A DNA stretch of 64,000 nucleotides from CAKSQF01 sp964569225 (GTDB lineage: Bacteria > Bacillota > Clostridia > Oscillospirales > CAG-272), in NCBI GenBank assembly GCA_964569225.1, contig CAZMTU010000001.1, positions 1 to 64,000 on the forward strand. The letters are read 5' to 3'. This document shows positions 34,460-41,486 of the stretch, piece by piece (the first letter of the stretch is position 1; every line of letters starts with the position of its first letter). Both the position numbers and the translations under genes were made by a program. Under the pieces are notes generated by a model that searched no databases, had not been told where the DNA came from, and saw only the letters and a list, made by a program, of their open reading frames with translations.

Positions 34460-35221
34460 TTGGGGAAAATAATTGCGTTTTCAAATCAAAAAGGTGGAAT
34501 AGGTAAAACAACATCGGCGGTTAATTTGGCGGCATGTATAGCGCAAAAAGGGAAAAAGGTACTGCTGATAGATTTAGATCCTCAAGGAAATGCCACTACC
34601 GGCGTCGGAGTTCGAAAAAACAGCGATATAAAAACGGCATATGATTTGCTGATCGGCAGTACGGATGCTAAAGATTCGCTCATTAAGACGGAATTCGACA
34701 ATTTATGGATAATCCCGACTAATATTGCGTTGGCTGGGGCAGAATACGAATTGGTTTCCACGGAAAATCGCGAGCGAATTCTGTCAAATAAGCTTGCGGA
34801 ATTGAAAAAAGAATTCGATTACATATTGATTGATTGTCCGCCTTCTCTTGGCTTGCTTACACTAAACGCATTAACCGCGGCGGACGGTATTGTAATTCCG
34901 ATGATTTGCGAATTTTACGCATTAGAGGGACTTTCTCAGCTTATGATGACCGTTCGCAAGGTAAAAAAACATTTTAATCCATCTATTGAAATCACCGGGA
35001 TTTTAATTACAATGTATGACAAACGGTTAAATCTGTCGGCGCAGGTAAAGGCTGAATTGGAAAAATACTATGCGGACAAGCTTTTTGAAACAATTGTTGT
35101 GAGAAATGTAAAGCTCAGCGAAGCGCCCAGCTATGGAATGCCTGTTGTCTATTATGATAAATCATCCAAGGGAGCGCAGGCATATAAATCGCTGGCGGAT
35201 GAGCTTATGAACCGCATTTAA
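34460..35221 (+). CDS. soj: ParA/Soj chromosome-partitioning ATPase
   Basis: A 253-residue Walker-type ATPase. The deviant Walker A KGGIGKTTSAVNLA lies at residues 11-24, then VLLIDLDPQGNATTG, FDYILIDCPPSLGLLTLNAL, and KLSEAPSYGMPVVYYD at the end, all standard for Soj. It binds ATP and non-specific DNA and works with ParB to position origins. The start is TTG at 34460, with AAAGGA ten bases before; no ATG fits the conserved N-terminus. It lies 36 bases upstream of parB. Confidence 0.95.
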   Translation: MGKIIAFSNQKGGIGKTTSAVNLAACIAQKGKKVLLIDLDPQGNATTGVGVRKNSDIKTAYDLLIGSTDAKDSLIKTEFDNLWIIPTNIALAGAEYELVSTENRERILSNKLAELKKEFDYILIDCPPSLGLLTLNALTAADGIVIPMICEFYALEGLSQLMMTVRKVKKHFNPSIEITGILITMYDKRLNLSAQVKAELEKYYADKLFETIVVRNVKLSEAPSYGMPVVYYDKSSKGAQAYKSLADELMNRI

Positions 35222-35257
35222 TTGCTTGACTAAACAAAAGACAGAAAGGAAGTACTT

Positions 35258-36136
35258 ATGGCAAAACAAAGCGGACTCGGAAGAGGCTTGGATTCACTCT
35301 TTGTTGATAATACGGCGCCTGAAAGCGAATCAGGTGTGCATACCCTTCGCTTAAGCGAATTGCAGCCAAGAGCTGATCAGCCCAGAAAGGCGTTTGACAG
35401 CGAAGCGCTTTCACAGCTTGCGGATTCCATTGCCACGCACGGGTTGATTCAACCTATTATTGTTCGCAAATCAATGGGCGATTTATATGAAATTATTGCC
35501 GGTGAGCGTCGATGGCGGGCATCCAAAATGGCTGGACTTATTGAAGTGCCGGTAATTGTAATTGAGGCCGACGATCAAAAAACCGCTGAGCTGTCATTGA
35601 TTGAAAACATACAGCGTGAAAACCTCAACGCCATCGAGGAATCGCTGGCTTATAAGGCGTTATTGGAGGAATATAATCTTACGCAGGAAACAGTGGCCGC
35701 GCGTGTAGGAAAATCCCGAAGTACAGTGACCAATTCCCTGCGGCTGTTAGATCTGCCGGAAAGCGTAATCAAAATGGTATCCGAAGATCAGATCTCTGCC
35801 GGCCATGCGCGTACGCTGCTGGGACTAAAATACCGTTCCGATATTGAAGTGGCGGCGGCGACCGTAGTAGATAAGGGTTATTCAGTGCGCGCGACTGAGG
35901 AATTGGTTCGCAGAATGAATCTGAGAGCCGAAAAAGGCAACGAACAAATTAAAAAAACGGATTCGGGTGTGGATTATACTGCGGAATTGGAGAAAAAAGT
36001 GCGCAATTTGCTGGGACGAAAAGTGAAAATCGTTGAAGGCGCGCGCGTAAAAAAGCTCGAATTGGAATACAGTGACAACGACGATCTGCAAAAGCTGCTG
36101 ATTCAGCTTTGCGGGGAAGAAATTACAAAGGATTGA
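35258..36136 (+). CDS. spo0J: ParB/Spo0J chromosome-partitioning protein
   Basis: A 292-residue ParB. It starts MAKQSGLGRGLDSLF (the ParA-stimulating region), then LRLSELQPRADQPRKAF, GLIQPIIVRK, the CTP site AGERRWRASKMAG, the ENIQRENLNAIEE arginine motif, the HTH TQETVAARVGKSRSTVTNSLRLL, and the ISAGHARTLL motif. It binds the parS sites in the upstream gene. AGAAAGGAAG precedes the start. All key residues appear intact, unlike in the paralogue at 33174-34262. Confidence 0.95.
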   Translation: MAKQSGLGRGLDSLFVDNTAPESESGVHTLRLSELQPRADQPRKAFDSEALSQLADSIATHGLIQPIIVRKSMGDLYEIIAGERRWRASKMAGLIEVPVIVIEADDQKTAELSLIENIQRENLNAIEESLAYKALLEEYNLTQETVAARVGKSRSTVTNSLRLLDLPESVIKMVSEDQISAGHARTLLGLKYRSDIEVAAATVVDKGYSVRATEELVRRMNLRAEKGNEQIKKTDSGVDYTAELEKKVRNLLGRKVKIVEGARVKKLELEYSDNDDLQKLLIQLCGEEITKD

Positions 36137-36149
36137 CAGGGAGAAGAAA

Positions 36150-37430
36150 ATGCTGGACATTAAATATATTGTAGAAAAACCGGATGAAGTAATTGCACGG
36201 CTTGCCAAAAAGGGCAAGGATGCTAAAGAAGATATAGCACTAATACTGAAATTAAATAAAGAGCGCAAATCGTTGATACAGGAAACGGAAGCGCTGAAAG
36301 CGGAAAAAAATAAAACCTCAAAGCTGATTCCGCAATATAAGAAGGAACAAAAGGATACCGGTGAAATTTTTGCGAGAATGAAAGCAATTTCCGCCACTAT
36401 TGACAGTATTGATGCCAAATTAAAGGAAGTAGAGGGTCAATTGACCGCCACTATGCTGGGGCTGCCTAATTTGCCTGATGAGGACCTGCTGCCGGGCGGA
36501 AAGGAAAACAATCAGCCGCTTCGTTACTTTGGGGAACCTCATAAATTTGATTTTACGCCCAAAAATCATGTTGATCTCTGCACTGATTTGGGATTGATAG
36601 ACTATGACAGAGGAACAAAACTGGCGGGTTCAGGCTTCTGGATCTACCGCGGTTTGGGCTCGCGGCTTGAGTGGGCGCTGCTAAACTATTTTATTGACTG
36701 CCATTTGGCGGACGGCTATGAGCTGATTCTGCCGCCGCACATGCTGGAGTATGAATGCGGTCTTACAGCGGGTCAGTTCCCTAAATTCGCGGATGAAGTC
36801 TACAAAATTGAGAATCCGACCGATAACCGAATTCATTACATGCTGCCTACCGCAGAGGCTGCGTTAGCGTCTATTTATCGAAATGAAATTCTAAGTGAGG
36901 CTGATTTGCCTAAAAAAATGATGAGTTATACACCCTGCTTCCGTCGCGAGGCGGGTTCCTATCGCTCTGATGAACGCGGAATGGTGCGGGGGCATCAATT
37001 TAATAAGGTAGAAATGTTCCAGTACACCCTGCCTGAGAAGTCTGACGAGGCCTTTGAGGAATTGGTTACAAAGGCAGAGAATCTGGTGAAAGGACTGGGA
37101 TTTCACTTCCGTACCGTAAAGCTTGCCGCTGAAGACTGCTCCGCTTCCATGGCGCGCACCTATGATATTGAAATTAATATTCCTTCCATGAACGGATATA
37201 AGGAGGTATCGTCAGTGTCCAATGCCCGGGATTATCAGGCGCGCAGAGGAATGATGCGGGTAAAACGTGCGGATGGCAGTATTCAGTTCCTGCATACGTT
37301 GAATGGATCGGGGCTGGCTACTTCTCGTATTCTTCCCGCATTGGTGGAACAAAATCAAAATGCAGACGGCTCAGTTACTGTCCCTGAGGTGCTGCGAAAG
37401 TATATCGGCGTAGATATTATTAAAAAATAA
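36150..37430 (+). CDS. serS: Seryl-tRNA synthetase
   Basis: A 426-residue class II aminoacyl-tRNA synthetase. The N-terminal antiparallel coiled coil (about residues 25-105) binds the long variable arm of tRNA-Ser. The catalytic domain shows LPTAEAALASIYRNEIL, motif 2 CFRREAGSYRSDERGMVRGHQF and motif 3 NGSGLATSRILPALVEQNQ. It charges tRNA-Ser such as the one at 25251-25339. It lies 13 bases after spo0J, a common neighbourhood near the origin, and has GGGAGAAG. No T-box leader is present. Confidence 0.96.
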   Translation: MLDIKYIVEKPDEVIARLAKKGKDAKEDIALILKLNKERKSLIQETEALKAEKNKTSKLIPQYKKEQKDTGEIFARMKAISATIDSIDAKLKEVEGQLTATMLGLPNLPDEDLLPGGKENNQPLRYFGEPHKFDFTPKNHVDLCTDLGLIDYDRGTKLAGSGFWIYRGLGSRLEWALLNYFIDCHLADGYELILPPHMLEYECGLTAGQFPKFADEVYKIENPTDNRIHYMLPTAEAALASIYRNEILSEADLPKKMMSYTPCFRREAGSYRSDERGMVRGHQFNKVEMFQYTLPEKSDEAFEELVTKAENLVKGLGFHFRTVKLAAEDCSASMARTYDIEINIPSMNGYKEVSSVSNARDYQARRGMMRVKRADGSIQFLHTLNGSGLATSRILPALVEQNQNADGSVTVPEVLRKYIGVDIIKK

Positions 37431-37431
37431 A

Positions 37432-37466
37432 AAAGAGGAACTTCTTTCAAGAAGTTCCTCTTTAAT
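37432..37466 (+). terminator. Terminator of the soj-spo0J-serS unit
   Basis: Arms AAAGAGGAACTTCTT/AAGAAGTTCCTCTTT with a 2-nt loop, directly after the serS stop. Confidence 0.85.
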
Positions 37467-37757
37467 TAATAAACTAATCAATGAATGAGAATTTAAATTA
37501 AACTGACTTACATAAAAAGAAATTTAAACAGCTTTAAAACAATTACTTTAAAGTTATTAAAAATTTAAGGCGCTTTTTAAAAGTCAAAAAATAAAATTAA
37601 AGCTAAAACAGCAAAACTACATTTATATTTGAGTTGAGGGGAGAATTTTTTAGCTCTCCCCTTTTTGGTTTGCCTATTAAACCGTTTAAAAAAGTTTTTA
37701 TAAATCATGTGATTGAATTCAGAAGTAAATTTGACTTTCACTATTAAAAAATTTGGT
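37467..37757. other. AT-rich intergenic spacer
   Basis: This stretch, mostly A and T, lies between the convergent serS and asnB genes. It holds a second hairpin with arms AGGGGAGA/TCTCCCCT and a T5 tail at 37637-37666 and no gene. The hairpin's T-run is on the plus strand, so it does not obviously serve asnB. Confidence 0.5.
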
Positions 37758-39575
37758 TTAAACCAATTTTATGTTTCTTCCTTCTAACCATGCAGATAAC
37801 TGAAGCATCCAGGCAATAAGCTGCGGACGCGCCATAAGCTGCCCGTACCAGGTTGTATTTTCACCTTCCATAAATGCAGAAAGGGCTTTTCGATCAATTA
37901 GCGAAGTAAAAAGCGAGTCCTTTTTCAGCTCGTTTGCCAGCTTTTCCCGAACCAACTTCTCATAAAGCGGATTATGGGTTTTGGGATAGGGCGATTTCTT
38001 TCGATTTAAAATATAATCAGGCAGAAAATCGCCTGCAGCCGCTCGCAGCAATGATTTTTCTCTTCCTCCGGCAAACTTGTATGACCATGGCAGGTTATAT
38101 ACATACTCAATAAAGCGATGATCCGCAAACGGAACACGCACTTCGACTGACGCAGCCATACTCATACGGTCTTTGCGCATCAGCAGATTTTGCATAAAAT
38201 AGCGTACAGACAGGCAGGTGGCGAGCCGCGCGGTCCGATCTTCTTCGGCTTCTCCTTCAATTACCGGACAGGTACTAAGAAAATTTTGGTAAACATCGGA
38301 CAGCCAATGATATCCCTCGTTCGGAAGAACACGTTCAGCGCGGAAAAGCTGAATTCGGGCGAACGGATCATGAATCCACGGGAAGAAATCGCGGTAAAGC
38401 ATTTCCGGACGATAAAACCAAGGATATCCGCCAAAAATTTCATCCGAGCATTCACCAGACAGCGCTACTGTGTGGCACTCTTTAACTTTTCGACAGTAGT
38501 AAAGCAAGGAGGAGTCGATGTCTGATTGCCCTGGCATGTCACGAAAGAGAGCCGCTTCGGTCAATAAATCCGCTACCACCATGGTCGGTGCGGTCAACAC
38601 TGTATGTTTGGTGCCAAGATCTGATGCAAGACGCTGTGCAAATGCGTCATCCCCCTGGGGCTGAAAAAGCGTTGAATGAAAATTCTCTCGATTTCCCTCG
38701 TATTCAAAGGAATAGGTGGAAAGCTGTTCACCCTTTTCGCGCAAGCAGTCAGCGGCAATGGCAGTAATTACAGAAGAGTCCAATCCGCCTGATAAAAAGG
38801 TACAAAGCGGAACATCGCTGATAATCTGCCGACTTACAGCATCTTTTAGCAGCATGGCGGTATAATGAACCGCTTCGTCTAAGGAATCATTGCAAATGGA
38901 GGCGATAAGCTGCCAATAATAATCCCGCTTCGCGCCCTCAGGTGAAAGACAAAGCCGTTCGCCCGCTTTAATTTGATGAATATCGCGGAAAATAGCTGAT
39001 TCTTCGGTAGTAACCGGCGCAAGAAAAAGCAGTTCCCACAACCCTTTCTGATCTATGATAGGACAAATTGCCGGATGAGCCAACAGGGCCTTGGGTTCGG
39101 AAGCAAACAGCCAGCGATCACCGCTTTTAGCGTAATACAGCGGTTTTACACCCAGTCTGTCTCTTGCAACAAAGAGCGATTTGGCTGTATGATCATATAC
39201 TAAAAAGGCAAAAATTCCATTTAGATAGCAGGGACAATCGGCGCCATAAAAAATATAGGACCAGAGGACTGCTTCTGTATCGCAGTGAGTGGTAAATACA
39301 GCCCCTTTTTCAGTCAAGTCTTTTTTTAATTCGTTGGTGTTATAGATTTCACCGTTATAAATGATGGTGTATTGTCTATTTTGATAGACAATACTCATTG
39401 GCTGACCGCCGCTGTAAGGATCCATTACCGAAAGCCGGTTGTGGGCAAAGCAAATTGTTTCATCAAAGAAAACACCGCTTTGATCAGGGCCACGGTGCTG
39501 CATGGTGGCAGACATATTCCGGATATGAATTGCGTCCCCCGGATTCGGACGGTAAATAGCTGCAATTGAACACAT
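37758..39575 (-). CDS. asnB: Asparagine synthase (glutamine-hydrolysing)
   Basis: A 605-residue protein. The N-terminal class II glutaminase begins MCSIAAIYRP, so Cys 2 is the nucleophile (usually MCGI), followed by HRGPDQSG and YNGEIYN. The synthetase domain shows LSGGLDSSVITAIAAD (PP-loop), LSGECSDEIFGGYPW and MAASVEVRVPFADH. It makes asparagine from aspartate with glutamine nitrogen and ATP. The ribosome binding site lies inside a terminator-like hairpin upstream, which may limit expression. The coding sequence contains the 26-bp palindrome at 39369-39394. Confidence 0.93.
   Translation of the reverse strand: MCSIAAIYRPNPGDAIHIRNMSATMQHRGPDQSGVFFDETICFAHNRLSVMDPYSGGQPMSIVYQNRQYTIIYNGEIYNTNELKKDLTEKGAVFTTHCDTEAVLWSYIFYGADCPCYLNGIFAFLVYDHTAKSLFVARDRLGVKPLYYAKSGDRWLFASEPKALLAHPAICPIIDQKGLWELLFLAPVTTEESAIFRDIHQIKAGERLCLSPEGAKRDYYWQLIASICNDSLDEAVHYTAMLLKDAVSRQIISDVPLCTFLSGGLDSSVITAIAADCLREKGEQLSTYSFEYEGNRENFHSTLFQPQGDDAFAQRLASDLGTKHTVLTAPTMVVADLLTEAALFRDMPGQSDIDSSLLYYCRKVKECHTVALSGECSDEIFGGYPWFYRPEMLYRDFFPWIHDPFARIQLFRAERVLPNEGYHWLSDVYQNFLSTCPVIEGEAEEDRTARLATCLSVRYFMQNLLMRKDRMSMAASVEVRVPFADHRFIEYVYNLPWSYKFAGGREKSLLRAAAGDFLPDYILNRKKSPYPKTHNPLYEKLVREKLANELKKDSLFTSLIDRKALSAFMEGENTTWYGQLMARPQLIAWMLQLSAWLEGRNIKLV
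39369..39394. promoter_or_regulatory. 26-bp palindrome GTATTGTCTAT-N4-ATAGACAATAC, copy 2
   Basis: Arms identical to 33073-33098, centre TTTG. It lies within asnB, in a stretch encoding IVYQNRQYTI just before the conserved YNGEIYN. The codons tolerate the palindrome, but coding need does not require the perfect symmetry. Confidence 0.55.
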
Positions 39576-39612
39576 AAAAAATCACCTTACCGTAATATAT
39601 GCCGGTAAGGTG
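39576..39612 (-). terminator. Terminator/attenuator hairpin covering the asnB ribosome binding site
   Basis: On the minus strand CACCTTACCG and CGGTAAGGTG pair with a 10-nt loop and are followed by ATTTTTT, then the asnB ATG. The only candidate ribosome binding site, TAAGGTGA, lies in the second arm. It sits 18 bases after the SGNH hydrolase stop. Confidence 0.75.
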
Positions 39613-39629
39613 GTATAGGTTCCGAAAAA

Positions 39630-40289
39630 TCAGAGCGTAGCAAGCAGTCCTGCCAGACGAGCGGCAATTACTTCATGTCCTGCATCGTTGGGGTGAAGCC
39701 CATCGGGAATATACGCTATTCGCTGTGTTTCGATTCTCGGCTGCATACCTGACGCCTTAAAAAGATCCAACACAGGCAATGAGTATTGCTCGGCTGCCTT
39801 GCGAAGAATGTCTACATAAGTAGACAAAATGCCCACATCTGCTGATTTGTTGCCATCTCCTCTTGGATTCAGTTCATTGGTTCTGTGAAGCGGCGTCATC
39901 ACCACAATGACAGCAGTGGGATATTTCTCGATTAGCTTGGTAAACAGCAGATTGCATCCGCCCCAAAAACTGTCCGGCGTCTGATCCTCCGGTGATCCCA
40001 GCGGTGCGTCCCCATGACCGAAGTCATTGGTACCTCCGAAAACCACAATTACATCGGCATCGGGAGCCATTTCGTCTACACGAGTAGAAAAATATCGTTC
40101 CGCCCGATCGTTTGGATTATTTGGCGCCAACTGTCTTGCGATTCTTGAACCGCTGATGCCGTAATTGCGCGCAATGATGTTATAGCGTTTGGCAAGCAGA
40201 TTCATAAAAACGCGGGACGGTTCGGAAACGCCTACTCCCTCGGTAATACTATCGCCTAAAAAATTTATTTTTAATCCACGAATATCCAT
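39630..40289 (-). CDS. SGNH/GDSL-family hydrolase
   Basis: A 219-residue hydrolase of the GDSL lipase/acylhydrolase group. Block I is NFLGDSITEGVG near residue 8 (nucleophile Ser), then NYGISGSR, VVFGGTNDFGHG (Gly and Asn oxyanion residues), and IPDGLHPNDAGH (catalytic Asp-His pair). There is no signal peptide, so it acts in the cytosol on an unknown ester or acetylated sugar. AAGGAGAAAA supports the ATG at 40289 over an upstream in-frame ATG at 40313. It precedes asnB on the same strand, separated by a terminator-like hairpin. Confidence 0.9.
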   Translation of the reverse strand: MDIRGLKINFLGDSITEGVGVSEPSRVFMNLLAKRYNIIARNYGISGSRIARQLAPNNPNDRAERYFSTRVDEMAPDADVIVVFGGTNDFGHGDAPLGSPEDQTPDSFWGGCNLLFTKLIEKYPTAVIVVMTPLHRTNELNPRGDGNKSADVGILSTYVDILRKAAEQYSLPVLDLFKASGMQPRIETQRIAYIPDGLHPNDAGHEVIAARLAGLLATL

Positions 40290-40390
40290 ATTTTTCTCCT
40301 TACTAATAAGCAATTAAGACAGTTAAATTCATTTTAAATAAATAGCCTATTAAAAAGCCAGTGAAAAGCCCCATGATAAAAGACACGTAA

Positions 40391-40440
40391 AATCGATTTT
40401 CGATAAAAGCGCCCTCTGTGTTCGCGCTTTTTTATGCGCT
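40391..40440 (+). repeat. AAAAGCGC repeat, copy 1 of pair
   Basis: CGATTTTCGATAAAAGCGC, then CCTCTGTGTTCGC and GCTTTTTTATGCGC. The same order recurs 117 bases on, and in inverted form at 4276-4326. The gap 40290-40687 otherwise contains only the downstream promoter. Confidence 0.6.
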
Positions 40441-40507
40441 AAACAGCTATGATATGGCAATGGAAAATCGGCAATTACGAAATGAAAAATGAGGGGGAGA
40501 GCATAAA

Positions 40508-40568
40508 GCCGATTTTCGTTAAAAGCGCTATTTGTGTTAGCACTTTTTTTGTGCGCTTTTATTTGTGC
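40508..40568 (+). repeat. AAAAGCGC repeat, copy 2 of pair
   Basis: CGATTTTCGTTAAAAGCGC, TATTTGTGTTAGCAC, TTTTTTTGTGCGCTTTTA and TTTGTGCC. The closing GCGCTTTTA can pair with the opening AAAAGCGC. Confidence 0.6.
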
Positions 40569-40619
40569 CTTTATTATAACGTAGTTTTCAAAAAAAATCA
40601 ATAAATTTAGATAAACTTA

Positions 40620-40648
40620 TTGACAGATTTCAAAAAAATGGCTACAAT
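40620..40648 (+). promoter_or_regulatory. Sigma-A promoter of the repeat-protein gene
   Basis: TTGACA (40620-40625), 17 nt and TACAAT (40643-40648), 40 nt before the ATG. Confidence 0.7.
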
Positions 40649-40687
40649 GATAATATCTGTTATAGTTCTAATTTTAGGAGGAAAAAA

Positions 40688-41116
40688 ATGAAAAATGCAC
40701 TGCTGAAGATCACGCTGCTTACCTTGACGCTTTCCGCACTGATTGCGCTGTTGGTATATTTGTCTAAGCATAGGGAAGAAGTGAAGACCGCAGCCAAAAA
40801 AAGCAAGGAAAAAGTGAAATCTGCGGCTGGCAAGGCTACCGCAAAAGGCAAAAAAACATCCGATAAGCTATTATCCAAGCTGAAAAAGAAAGATTGCGAT
40901 GTTATGGAATTGGATACGGATGGCGACGGTGAAACCGATGCGGTTCTGATGGACACTACCGGTGACGGCGAAATCGACACTATTTTAATGGACACTACCG
41001 GTGACGGTGAAATTGACACTATTTTGGCGGACACTACCGGTGACGGTGAAATTGATACCGTTTTAGCGGACACTACCGGCGACGGCGAAATTGATACGGT
41101 AGTTACCGCTGACTGA
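40688..41116 (+). CDS. Small membrane-anchored protein with five DTTGDGEID repeats
   Basis: A 142-residue protein not recognised as a named family. A transmembrane or signal-anchor helix lies at residues 5-25. A Lys/Ala-rich stretch (28-68) follows, then five 13-residue repeats of the pattern D-T-T-G-D-G-E-I-D-T-[IV]-L-[MA] from residue 76 to the end. The acidic DxDGDG spacing resembles EF-hand or dockerin calcium loops, so calcium binding is plausible. AGGAGGAAAAA precedes the start. It is monocistronic, bounded by its own promoter and terminator, and upstream of spoIIE. Confidence 0.8.
   Translation: MKNALLKITLLTLTLSALIALLVYLSKHREEVKTAAKKSKEKVKSAAGKATAKGKKTSDKLLSKLKKKDCDVMELDTDGDGETDAVLMDTTGDGEIDTILMDTTGDGEIDTILADTTGDGEIDTVLADTTGDGEIDTVVTAD
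40913..41107 (+). repeat. 39-bp coding tandem repeat, five units
   Basis: Five in-frame 39-bp units inside the preceding gene; the first is the most diverged. Differences among units are mainly at third codon positions, suggesting selection on protein sequence. Confidence 0.85.
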
Positions 41117-41134
41117 ATTTAATTTTGTCTTTTT

Positions 41135-41169
41135 ATTTGCTCCTTCTTTCGGGAAGGAGCAAATTTTTA
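41135..41169 (+). terminator. Terminator of the repeat-protein gene
   Basis: Arms ATTTGCTCCTTC/GAAGGAGCAAAT, loop TTTCGG, then TTTTAT. Confidence 0.85.
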
Positions 41170-41486
41170 TATTGATGCATGGTTTGAGTCACTTCCTCAT
41201 TCAATCTGGCGCGAAGCTTTTTAACGGTTAACTGTTTATTCTATGCTTTGAAAGATAAAATATGCTCTTTAGGAATAGTTTTCCCTCGTCTATATTCGTC
41301 AAACTGTATCACAAGTAGTGACAGAAGGCTTTTTTTTACTGAAATTCCTGCTTTTTCGATGGAAAAAATCATTTTATCATCTGCTTCCTTCGACTAAAAA
41401 TATCTGTCTGTCCGAGTACAATAAAGACAGGTGAAGCCTACCCTTTATATGTGAATTGTGAATGAAAAAAGGAAGGATGAAGGATC
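41170..41486 (+). promoter_or_regulatory. Upstream region of spoIIE-like gene with possible 0A boxes
   Basis: There is no gene here. A -10-like TACAAT lies at 41417-41422. TTCGTCA at 41295-41301 reads TGACGAA on the other strand, matching the Spo0A box core TGNCGAA, and TTCGACT at 41388-41394 matches in part. Spo0A control is expected for spoIIE, but these short matches alone are weak evidence. Confidence 0.35.

Noticed and set aside
36137..36149. T-box leader before serS
   Set aside because: Only 13 bases separate serS from spo0J.
40913..41107. Regular repeats as a CRISPR array
   Set aside because: The 39-bp units are contiguous, without spacers, and encode an in-frame peptide repeat.
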